A DNA stretch of 12,077 nucleotides, taken from positions 1 to 12,077 of the forward strand of contig JAGXLH010000049.1 of NCBI GenBank assembly GCA_018334795.1, read 5' to 3'. Shown in pieces: positions 1 to 6,868 of the stretch. Each line of letters starts with the position of its first letter. Positions within the stretch are counted from its first letter, which is position 1. The notes under the pieces were generated by a model, which worked only from the letters and a program-made list of their open reading frames with translations, did no database searches and was not told the origin of the DNA. The translations under genes and the position numbers were made by a program. Source of the DNA: Thermoplasmatota archaeon (GTDB lineage: Archaea > Thermoplasmatota > E2 > DHVEG-1).

Positions 1-2
1 AT

Positions 3-440
3 GCATTGTTGGAAAAAGAAGCGATTCGAATGAGCAAGGGGGAAAAAGCAATGCTTCCCGTTTGGCTTTCACCAACTCAAATCAGATTTATTCCATTAGG
101 TGATGAATTCATAGAGAATTGTGATGCGTATATTGAAGAATTACAGAATCATTCATCCCTGGAATTGATAAGAGCTGATGTTGATGATCGAGATGAAAGT
201 GTTGGTCGTCGTATTCGAGATGCTGAAAAAGAGTGGATTCCACTTATCATCGTTGTCGGTGAAAAAGAAAAAACAGCTGGCCGATTTAAACCCCGTTTTC
301 GATCTTCCGAACTCGGTGATAATAGTAAGGTGTATTCCTTAGAAGAGCTCGCTGGAATCATTGATTCATATGGAACTGGATTTCCGACTGAACCATTACC
401 GCTACCACGATTACTCTCAAAAAGACCTCGGTTCAAATAA
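3..440 (+). CDS. thrS: Threonyl-tRNA synthetase, C-terminal anticodon-binding domain (5' partial)
   Basis: This is the last 145 codons of a gene that begins before the window; the frame is open to the left edge. The product charges tRNA-Thr with threonine in the cytoplasm. The visible part is the class II anticodon-binding domain. It carries the ThrRS signature LPVWLSPTQIRFIPL near its start, then RADVDDRDESVGRRIRDAEK and the strand WIPLIIVVGEKE. It ends in GFPTEPLPLPRLLSKRPRFK, a tail typical of archaeal threonyl-tRNA synthetases rather than bacterial ones. The catalytic core and the archaeal N-terminal D-Tyr-deacylase-like editing domain, if present, lie outside the window. A 78-base gap with no obvious terminator separates it from the purine gene downstream, so read-through is possible. 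Identification is secure from the motif order; the archaeal assignment comes from known family features. Confidence 0.93.
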   Translation, partial: ALLEKEAIRMSKGEKAMLPVWLSPTQIRFIPLGDEFIENCDAYIEELQNHSSLELIRADVDDRDESVGRRIRDAEKEWIPLIIVVGEKEKTAGRFKPRFRSSELGDNSKVYSLEELAGIIDSYGTGFPTEPLPLPRLLSKRPRFK

Positions 441-482
441 CTGATTTATCCGCTCATTTAACGACTCAATAAGAAATAAAAT

Positions 483-512
483 CATACTGATAAAAAATCA
501 AATAAAGAGTGA
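483..512 (+). promoter_or_regulatory. Possible promoter and weak RBS before purP
   Basis: The 78-base gap before purP is strongly A-rich. GATAAAAAAT at 489-498 is centred about 25 bases before the ATG at 519, which suits an archaeal TATA box with a very short leader. GAGTGA at 507-512, six bases before the ATG, also resembles a weak Shine-Dalgarno sequence. The two readings compete, and neither is strong. Confidence 0.3.
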
Positions 513-518
513 CTAATC

Positions 519-1649
519 ATGATTGAACGAAAAACAATTCAAAATATTGTACGATCATATGATGCAGATAATATAACCATTGGTGTTCTCGGAGGCCACT
601 CCGGGCTTGATGTATGTCGAGGTGCCAAAAAACACGGATTTAAAACATTAGCTGTTTGTCAGAAAGGACGAGAAAAAACATATACGAAATATTACAAAAC
701 CCGGGATGATGGCCGTGGTTGTATTGATGAAACCATCGTTTTAGATAAATTTGCTGATATCACACGACCAGATATTCAGGAAATATTACGAGATAAAAAC
801 ACGATCTTCATTCATAACCGTTATTTTTGGGTGTACTTTGATTTTGAAGATATTGAAAACAGATTCAATGTTCCCATTTATGGAACTCGAGAAATGGTGA
901 AACTCGAAGAAAGAGATGTTCCAAAAAATCAGTACTATCTCTTAGAAAAAGCAGGAATAAGATTCCCATATATCTTTGAAAAACCTGAAGATATCGATCG
1001 ATTAGTAATCGTTAAGGTTAATGAAGCAATTCGAGGTTATGAACGAGCCTTCTTTTATGCATCTAATTATGAGGATTACAAAAAGAAATCTGATGAACTT
1101 CTTGAAAAAAAGATGATTACCAAATCAGCATTGGATGATGCGGTAATAGAAGAATACGTGGTTGGTGCCCAAGTCAATTTTAATTATTTTTATAGTATGA
1201 TTGATGATGAACTAGAGATTATGGGAACAGATACTCGCCGGCAAACAAATCTTGATGGTTTACTCCGATTACCTGCTAACGAGCAATTAGAAGTTTTAAA
1301 ATACTTAAAACCTAAAATGATTGAAACCGGACATATCGCTGCAACTACTAAGGAATCAATCATTGAAAAGATTTTCAAACTTGGAGAGCAATTCGTAGAT
1401 ACAACCAAAAAAGAAGTTCCACCGGGAATCATTGGTCCCTTTGCATTACAAGGAGCTATTGCATCGGATCGAGGAAAGGAAGAAATGGTAGTTTTTGATG
1501 TTTCTATGCGAATTCCTGGTAGCCCACTTACACGATTCACACCACATTCAGGATATTTGTATGGTGATTCCATTAGTTACGGTGAACGAATCGCTATGGA
1601 AATTAAAAAGGCAACTGAAACCAATCGTCTAGAAGAAATTGTCACCTAA
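519..1649 (+). CDS. purP: PurP-family formate-dependent FAICAR synthetase (ATP-grasp)
   Basis: PurP uses formate and ATP to formylate AICAR to FAICAR, the ninth step of purine synthesis, replacing the folate-dependent PurH transformylase in archaea. The 376-residue length is normal for the family. The N-terminal nucleotide-binding part has GVLGGHSGLDVCRGAK at 22-37, with conserved H27, and AVCQKGREKTY at 45-55. The ATP-grasp part has YGTREMVKLEERD at 121-133, VIVKVNEAIRGYERAFF at 163-179 and EEYVVGAQVNFNYFYS at 211-226. A TNLDGLLRLPA element at 243-253 and PPGIIGPFALQGAI at 301-314 follow. The C-terminal loop reads FDVSMRIPGSPLTRF at 326-340, unlike the RxxGGTN-type loop I recall from M. jannaschii PurP, so this may be the second PurP group. 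Its end overlaps the convergent cyclo-ligase gene by 4 bases. Family assignment is firm; exact substrate specificity is less so. Confidence 0.88.
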   Translation: MIERKTIQNIVRSYDADNITIGVLGGHSGLDVCRGAKKHGFKTLAVCQKGREKTYTKYYKTRDDGRGCIDETIVLDKFADITRPDIQEILRDKNTIFIHNRYFWVYFDFEDIENRFNVPIYGTREMVKLEERDVPKNQYYLLEKAGIRFPYIFEKPEDIDRLVIVKVNEAIRGYERAFFYASNYEDYKKKSDELLEKKMITKSALDDAVIEEYVVGAQVNFNYFYSMIDDELEIMGTDTRRQTNLDGLLRLPANEQLEVLKYLKPKMIETGHIAATTKESIIEKIFKLGEQFVDTTKKEVPPGIIGPFALQGAIASDRGKEEMVVFDVSMRIPGSPLTRFTPHSGYLYGDSISYGERIAMEIKKATETNRLEEIVT

Positions 1650-2221
1650 TCCTTAGTACATTCTATCAATTGTTTTTCAGTGACAATTAAATCTACTCGT
1701 TGATCATGAGGTTCAACCGGGATTTCCTTAAGTATTTGTAATTCAAAGGCCAATCCTATTGAAATGACATCGGTTTTCGATAGAAACCAGTCATAGTACC
1801 CCCCTCCTTGGCCAAGCCGATGACCAAATCGGTCAAATGCAACTCCGGGAACCAAAACTATGTCGATTTCATGAATTGAAGTAGGTTTTATTTTTTCTTT
1901 TTTTGGTTCAAGAATACCATAGGTGCCAGGTGAAAGATCAGAGAATTTTGAAAGATCTGAGACTTGCAAGGTATGATTGGTAGTGTTGGATATTGGAACA
2001 TATACTTTTTTTTCTGTTAAAATTGTTTTTTTGAGTAGATTATGAGTATCTACTTCACCATTATAAGAAACATAAAAAAGGATGTGATCTGCCTTTTTGA
2101 ATGATTCATGATTGCAAAGATTTTCACTTATTCTTTCACTGTTTTTACTAATAAAATCTTTTGATTTGTTTGATCTTTGTTTTCGAATTTGTTCTCGAAT
2201 TTTTTCTTTGTTTATGTTCAT
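1646..2221 (-). CDS. 5-formyltetrahydrofolate cyclo-ligase (methenyl-THF synthetase)
   Basis: This enzyme uses ATP to convert 5-formyl-tetrahydrofolate into 5,10-methenyl-tetrahydrofolate, recycling a dead-end folate into the one-carbon pool. The 191-residue length is usual. The basic N-terminus (KEKIREQIRKQR, 6-17) matches the family's ATP-phosphate-binding region. The central strand ILFYVSYNGEVDTH at 47-60 is the folate-site region, and VPGVAFDRFGHRLGQGGGYYD at 124-144 is the diagnostic signature. IGLAFELQ and VEPHDQRVDLIVTE complete the fold. The position after GGGYYD is W rather than the common R, but this site varies in the family. I chose the ATG at 2221. A GTG one codon upstream (2224) is equally possible, since AAAGGTG sits directly against the ATG. 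A paralogous family linked to thiamin metabolism exists, but the intact GGGYYD motif favours the true cyclo-ligase. It is convergent with purP, so the two do not form an operon. Confidence 0.88.
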   Translation of the reverse strand: MNINKEKIREQIRKQRSNKSKDFISKNSERISENLCNHESFKKADHILFYVSYNGEVDTHNLLKKTILTEKKVYVPISNTTNHTLQVSDLSKFSDLSPGTYGILEPKKEKIKPTSIHEIDIVLVPGVAFDRFGHRLGQGGGYYDWFLSKTDVISIGLAFELQILKEIPVEPHDQRVDLIVTEKQLIECTKD

Positions 2222-2264
2222 CACCTTTGACTGATATGATAAGTCCCTAAGATATTTTTTTCAG

Positions 2265-2280
2265 CTATATTTTTATAATA
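2265..2280. promoter_or_regulatory. Shared AT-rich TATA-like element in an 82-base divergent gap
   Basis: CTATATTTTTATAATA lies between the cyclo-ligase gene and the secreted beta-helix gene. On the plus strand TTTATAAT (2272-2279) is centred about 28 bases before the ATG at 2304, and no Shine-Dalgarno sequence is present there, so that transcript is probably leaderless. On the minus strand TTATAAAAATATAG is about 50 bases before the cyclo-ligase start, which would give a leader of roughly 20-25 bases. One element could therefore serve both genes. Confidence 0.5.
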
Positions 2281-2303
2281 CGGAATATAATAATATATTG
2301 TCT

Positions 2304-4406
2304 ATGTATCCTATTCGCCTGAAAAAACAAACGTTGTTTGTGGTTATCATCTTTACCCTCCTTCTATTTTCACCCATTTTCTCAGAAAATCAATCAGTTA
2401 GTGCAACATCATATTTGTCTGATACTCACCATAAACAGGTAAATCCGATCTATGTTGACCATCATAATGATCAAGGACCTTGGACTGGTTCTTCTCACCA
2501 TCCTTTTCAATATATTTCTCAGGCGTTGAATAGTGCTTCACCATATGATACGATTTATATCAATGAGGGAGTGTATACTGAAACATTGCAGATATTGTTT
2601 CCGGTCAAAATCATTGGTCATGGTTCAGCAGTAATTGATGGTAGATATCAATCTAACGTAATTTCTGTACAATCTTCAGATGTTTCACTTAATAATCTTG
2701 AAATTATTCATTCAGATGGAAATGACACAAATGCAGGTATTAGTATTAATAATGCACAAAACGTTAGTATTAATCAGTGTGTTGTTCATCATACAAAAAC
2801 AGGTATTTTTTTGAATAACAGTAATAATATTATGATTTCTGATTGTTGGTTTTTTCATTCAGGAAACGCGATAAGAAGCAAACATTCTTCTCAAATTTTT
2901 ATTGATTTTTGTGATTTCGCACGAAATTCTATGGGATTGCTTATGCAATATTCAAATGAAATCAATATGAGTCATTCCACTTTTAGTGCGAATGGATTAT
3001 CTATTCTGTTAGATCATTCGTCCAATATTAAGATTCAACAATGTAATATTACTGATAATAGTGTGAATAAAGGTGGTTTCTTTTTTTCTGATAGCAATCA
3101 TATAAGGGTAAATGATACTTTGTTTCGACATAACGGGGTTGGTATCAGTTTTTCAAATGTATCCTCGGCAATTGTTGACTCCTGTGATTTTGTGAAAATC
3201 ACTCATTTTGCCATTTCGTTTCGAGTAGCATCAAAAAAGATAATCATTTCAAATTGTTCTATTCGAGATAGTATTCGTAATGGTATATATATTGAATCTG
3301 GAAATTCATGTAGTATCACTCAATCTCATCTTGTCAATAATGCCATTTATAGCATTTTAACTAATCCTCACTCAACTTGTTATGCTGCAGAGAATTGGTG
3401 GGGAGAATCATTGGGGCCGTGGCAATCATTATTCTCAAGAACTAATAAAGTTTCTTTTCTAAAAGGCCAAATTACCATGTATCCTTGGCAAAAAAGTCCT
3501 CTGAATCGGGTTGGAATACAAAATCTGGTTCCATCTCCACGTTACCATCATACATTTGATGAAGTGATATCTATTCCTTGTGACGATGTAGATTCAGATG
3601 GTGATAAGGTAGCGGATTGGTGGGAAGAAAAATGGGGTTATCCTATTGATGAGAAAAATAATCATTCAGCGTTAGATCCTGATGGAGATGGTCTAACCAA
3701 TGTTCAGGAATATTATACTGATAAATTCGGCTCAGATCCATTTCATAAAGATATTTTTCTTGAATTGGATTGGATGCGTTGTGATAATGGAGAATCAAAT
3801 AAACCCGATGAAACATGGTTACAACCAATCATTGATTCTTATGCGGATCATAACATAACGCTTCACATCGATATTGGTTCAATGGGTGGTGGTGAAGAGA
3901 TCTATTACCCATGTGATCATATTCCTACGTATGCGGCATTAGAGGATATGTATTGGACCTATTTTTTGAATAATGACTTACAGAATCCTCGGAAGAACAT
4001 TTTTCATTATGGGTTACTATGTAATTTTTGTCCTGATTTGAATTTTCCATTTGTTGGTTGGAATGCAATGGATTCGTTTGCTATCTCAGTTGAATGGCTG
4101 TCTCAAACCTATTCTCAATATCAGAGACAGCAGATAATTGCAGGAGGAATTGCTCATCATCTTGGTCATACTCTTGGACTAATAGCAGACACATATAAGG
4201 GGATAGATAATATGGATACCATTCGTTTCTTTAGCGATTCTTGGTGGGAATTTAGAAATTACCAGAGTTGTATGAATTATTTTTATAAATATCGAAAATT
4301 TAGTTTTTCAGATGGATCAAATGGGCCTGGTGATTTTAATGACTGGGGGTATCTTGACTTTTTCTTTTTTCAAAAAGGAACATTTGAGGAAAAAGAATCA
4401 TACTGA
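2304..4406 (+). CDS. Secreted beta-helix protein with degenerate metzincin-like C-terminal domain
   Basis: The 700-residue product begins with a basic N-terminus and a hydrophobic core (TLFVVIIFTLLLFSPIF, about 10-26), a signal peptide. From about residue 50 to 372 it is a right-handed beta-helix: short irregular repeats rich in N, S, I and H, closing with the NWWGESLGPW motif (364-373) that often ends NosD/PbH1-type helices. Two Ca-binding acidic loops follow, DSDGDKVAD (430-438) and DPDGDGLTN (458-466). The last 220 residues resemble an archaeal metzincin-like family: KDIFLELDWM (482-491), LHIDIGSMGGGEE, a zinc-helix position AHHLGHTLGL (617-626) and a Met-turn CMNY (656-659). The expected catalytic Glu is His619, and Ala628 occupies the usual third zinc-ligand position, so protease activity is doubtful. 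No C-terminal membrane anchor or sorting tail is seen. The start is the ATG at 2304 because it sits at leaderless distance from the TATA-like box and begins a clean signal peptide. Its last 9 bases overlap the next gene tail-to-tail. Confidence 0.82.
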   Translation: MYPIRLKKQTLFVVIIFTLLLFSPIFSENQSVSATSYLSDTHHKQVNPIYVDHHNDQGPWTGSSHHPFQYISQALNSASPYDTIYINEGVYTETLQILFPVKIIGHGSAVIDGRYQSNVISVQSSDVSLNNLEIIHSDGNDTNAGISINNAQNVSINQCVVHHTKTGIFLNNSNNIMISDCWFFHSGNAIRSKHSSQIFIDFCDFARNSMGLLMQYSNEINMSHSTFSANGLSILLDHSSNIKIQQCNITDNSVNKGGFFFSDSNHIRVNDTLFRHNGVGISFSNVSSAIVDSCDFVKITHFAISFRVASKKIIISNCSIRDSIRNGIYIESGNSCSITQSHLVNNAIYSILTNPHSTCYAAENWWGESLGPWQSLFSRTNKVSFLKGQITMYPWQKSPLNRVGIQNLVPSPRYHHTFDEVISIPCDDVDSDGDKVADWWEEKWGYPIDEKNNHSALDPDGDGLTNVQEYYTDKFGSDPFHKDIFLELDWMRCDNGESNKPDETWLQPIIDSYADHNITLHIDIGSMGGGEEIYYPCDHIPTYAALEDMYWTYFLNNDLQNPRKNIFHYGLLCNFCPDLNFPFVGWNAMDSFAISVEWLSQTYSQYQRQQIIAGGIAHHLGHTLGLIADTYKGIDNMDTIRFFSDSWWEFRNYQSCMNYFYKYRKFSFSDGSNGPGDFNDWGYLDFFFFQKGTFEEKESY

Positions 4407-5378
4407 TGACTGAATTGCTTCAACTGGGGATTCCTTTTCAAATAACGATACAATTAATCCGATTAATCCCGGAATAAGGTTTTTCACAAGAAAGCCTCCT
4501 AATGATAAGACGAATGCAATCTCAAAAGAGACACCATACGTTGAAAGAAGAACCACAAATGTTCCCTCTCGTAAACCAAGTCCGCCTATTGATATGGGGA
4601 CAACGTTTGCAATAATTACTGATACTACGCTTAACAAAATGAATTCAACGTAGGGAATTGATATGGAAAATGCAAGAGATAAGATGTATACTTGTGTGGC
4701 AGCAATACTCCACATTACTAGTTCAATAATGAATGGCATGAGAAGATCACGTACTCTAGGGATATCCTTGTATAATCTAGAAATTATGTAATCCAGGTTT
4801 TCTTTATGGGTTCCAGGAAGAAATGGTCGAATGATAAATGAAAAAAATCCTTTTCCACGGTTATGTTCCATAAAAAAGATAAATGCTAGGCTGTACACAA
4901 TGAAAAAACCAATGATTATAGGGAGTACACCAGGATAGGATTTAAGGATTAAACCAGATCCGATGACTGCTAAAAATAATCCTGCGATAAGCGCAAGTGT
5001 TGATTCTATTAATGAATTAGCAATACATTTTTCAAATGGTGCTCCTGATTTTTTTCGTAGGTAATACACCCGAATATGCATACCGATTGCACCAGGAGTA
5101 ACACTCCCATAGAACAAACCAAGTAAATATAGTTTTATTACTGTTAGAAAAGAGATATGTATTTCTTGTTTTTTGTTTAGATATTGCCATTTGATGCCAG
5201 CAAGTATGAGTTTTGGAACGAATACAAATAATGCAATAATATAGTAATACCATGGTATGAATGAAAAGGATTGAATGATTTTTTCATATCCAATGTTAAA
5301 AAGAATGTATAAGAATAATACAATACCAATGAGTGGAAAGAATTTTGTTATTTTTTTAAGTTGTAGATTTTCAAACAT
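4398..5378 (-). CDS. UPF0104/MprF-flippase-like integral membrane protein (copy A)
   Basis: The 326-residue protein has about eight hydrophobic segments and almost no soluble part. It matches the lysylphosphatidylglycerol-synthase transmembrane (UPF0104, COG0392) family, related to the flippase half of bacterial MprF and to haloarchaeal AglD-type proteins. Family markers are FYGSVTPGAIG at 89-99, NSLIEST at 121-127, and PISIGGLGLREG at 261-272 with the conserved GLGxRE. RGKGFFSFIIRPFLP at 174-188 marks the central loop. It probably handles a lipid or lipid-linked substrate in the cytoplasmic membrane; the actual substrate cannot be read from the sequence. It is the last of three minus-strand genes, 79 bases after the adenylating enzyme, and no Shine-Dalgarno sequence is visible before its ATG. 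The protein at 9492-10514 is a clear paralogue with the same motifs in the same order. Confidence 0.85.
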   Translation of the reverse strand: MFENLQLKKITKFFPLIGIVLFLYILFNIGYEKIIQSFSFIPWYYYIIALFVFVPKLILAGIKWQYLNKKQEIHISFLTVIKLYLLGLFYGSVTPGAIGMHIRVYYLRKKSGAPFEKCIANSLIESTLALIAGLFLAVIGSGLILKSYPGVLPIIIGFFIVYSLAFIFFMEHNRGKGFFSFIIRPFLPGTHKENLDYIISRLYKDIPRVRDLLMPFIIELVMWSIAATQVYILSLAFSISIPYVEFILLSVVSVIIANVVPISIGGLGLREGTFVVLLSTYGVSFEIAFVLSLGGFLVKNLIPGLIGLIVSLFEKESPVEAIQSSV

Positions 5379-5457
5379 GGTTCATACCAAGAAATTGATT
5401 GATGAACGGAATACGTAATCATCTTTTCTGATTTGTATTGGAAACAAAGATTTGTAT

Positions 5458-6852
5458 TTATAATCTCTCACTTTTTACATGTGAGATGACAATTGGTGGT
5501 GGTTTTGATACGTTTTTTTCACGAGGGATTTCATCGACTTCTTTAATGGTTATTTCAACTTCTCCTCCAACTTTTTTCTCGTAAATTTTTTTAATTTCTG
5601 ATTTGATTTTTTCAACGGGAGCACCTGTGTTTCGAAGTTTTTCGTCTATGACAAGAAGAATATCAATATGATGAAGATCCTGTTGAATGATCTGATATTG
5701 TTTCACTTTAAAGGTTTGAAGTTTGGTGAGAACTGGAGTGATAAAACAAAAAGCTCCTGGTGGAAATACGTTTCCATTGGGTAAAATGATGTTTGCTCTT
5801 TTCCTTCCTTCCACGCCACCTTTAATAGTAGTGGTGGTAAGTCCACAAGAATCGGTTAAGGGTTCAGTAAGTGTTACCCAATCATCCATGCCAGTGTATC
5901 GAATAATCGGTGTCCCTCGTCCCCATAGTCGAGTGAGTACGATATGTCCTCTTTTTCCAGTTTCAACCAGTTTTTCTTGTTCATCTATTGCTTCAAGATG
6001 GAAGAAATCATCGTGGACATGCCAAGTACCATCGTAGCATTCAAAACCAATGTCTGCACTGGCTTCAACAGATGGATAAATGTTTAGTAATGGACAGTCG
6101 AATGCATCTTGAACAGAGGTTCTTGTGTATTCATCAAGCATGGCTCCTCCGGTCCAACAAAGTTTTGGTTTGATGTTTTTTCCATGTCCATTTCGTTTGA
6201 GATATGAGAGATGTTGAAATGTTGCTGGATAGGTCATGATAATGTCTGGATTGTACTGATCCATTTTTTTTATGATATCTTTTAATGGCATGCTAACGTC
6301 AAGATTTAATTGATTTTTTGTGATATGTAAAAATCCTAGATATTTTTCAAAGAGTTGTTGGGAGAGAAGATCGATTCTATTTGGATTGAAGTTTCCAATG
6401 TGGACGAATCGAAGGTTTTTTGTTGGTATGTTTAAAAGACGTAATTCTCTTAGTGGAATAAGGGCAGATGAGACAACGGTGTAAAAATCAGTGTATAAGC
6501 ATAATGGTTTCCCTGTTGTACCACCGGTGCAATATGCATATGCATTCGATTGATTGTAGTTTTTAGGAAGTATGTTTTTTCCAAAATTATGTTTCAATTC
6601 ATCTTTTGAAATGAATGGGAGTTTTTTGATATCTTCAATTGTTTTGATATCATTTGGATGAATGCCTGCTTTCTTATATTTTTGATGATATACTGGAACA
6701 CTGTAAGCATAAGAGACCATTTTTCTAAATGCTTTATTTTTATATTGTTGGATTTGTTCAACTGATTTTTTCTTTATCCTGTTTGGGTCTAAGAGTGCTT
6801 TTTTAAGTAGGGAAAAAGAAATAAATGGGTTGAAAAGAGGATTCATTGTCAT
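5458..6852 (-). CDS. PaaK/CapK-like adenylate-forming enzyme (acyl-CoA ligase family)
   Basis: The 464-residue product belongs to the phenylacetate-CoA ligase/CapK branch (COG1541) of the ANL superfamily, which activates a carboxylate with ATP to an acyl-adenylate. The phosphate-binding loop is YCTGGTTGKPLC at 107-118. LCWTGGAMLDE at 231-241, YPSVEAS at 259-265 (the adenine-binding Y..E) and IRYTGMDD at 317-324, with the ribose-binding Asp, follow in the expected order. The hinge region reads EGRKRANIILPNGNVFPPGAF, more divergent than the usual GRxDD, and the C-terminal lysine motif is REKNVSKPPP. The true substrate is unknown. CapK-type members occur in surface polysaccharide clusters, which suits this neighbourhood. 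I chose the ATG at 6852, 16 bases after the dehydrogenase stop; an ATG at 6846 or a GTG at 6900 (32-base overlap with the dehydrogenase gene) are alternatives. Likely co-transcribed with the dehydrogenase. Confidence 0.83.
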   Translation of the reverse strand: MTMNPLFNPFISFSLLKKALLDPNRIKKKSVEQIQQYKNKAFRKMVSYAYSVPVYHQKYKKAGIHPNDIKTIEDIKKLPFISKDELKHNFGKNILPKNYNQSNAYAYCTGGTTGKPLCLYTDFYTVVSSALIPLRELRLLNIPTKNLRFVHIGNFNPNRIDLLSQQLFEKYLGFLHITKNQLNLDVSMPLKDIIKKMDQYNPDIIMTYPATFQHLSYLKRNGHGKNIKPKLCWTGGAMLDEYTRTSVQDAFDCPLLNIYPSVEASADIGFECYDGTWHVHDDFFHLEAIDEQEKLVETGKRGHIVLTRLWGRGTPIIRYTGMDDWVTLTEPLTDSCGLTTTTIKGGVEGRKRANIILPNGNVFPPGAFCFITPVLTKLQTFKVKQYQIIQQDLHHIDILLVIDEKLRNTGAPVEKIKSEIKKIYEKKVGGEVEITIKEVDEIPREKNVSKPPPIVISHVKSERL

Positions 6853-6868
6853 CACAGTTAACAATTGT

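Noticed and set aside
149..436. Minus-strand open frame opposite thrS
   Set aside because: Serine/arginine-rich shadow of a highly conserved gene; no RBS or family resemblance.
1190..1573. Minus-strand open frame opposite purP
   Set aside because: Lies wholly inside a conserved gene and has low-complexity serine-rich translation.
2298..2303. TTG start two codons upstream for the beta-helix protein
   Set aside because: The ATG at 2304 fits the TATA spacing and gives a normal signal peptide.
5032..5253. Second minus-strand frame within UPF0104 copy A
   Set aside because: Same strand as a clear membrane protein gene but shifted frame; Cys/Trp/Tyr-rich nonsense composition.
5723..6173. Plus-strand open frames opposite the adenylating enzyme
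   Set aside because: They fall across its catalytic motifs and carry no recognisable domain or start signal.
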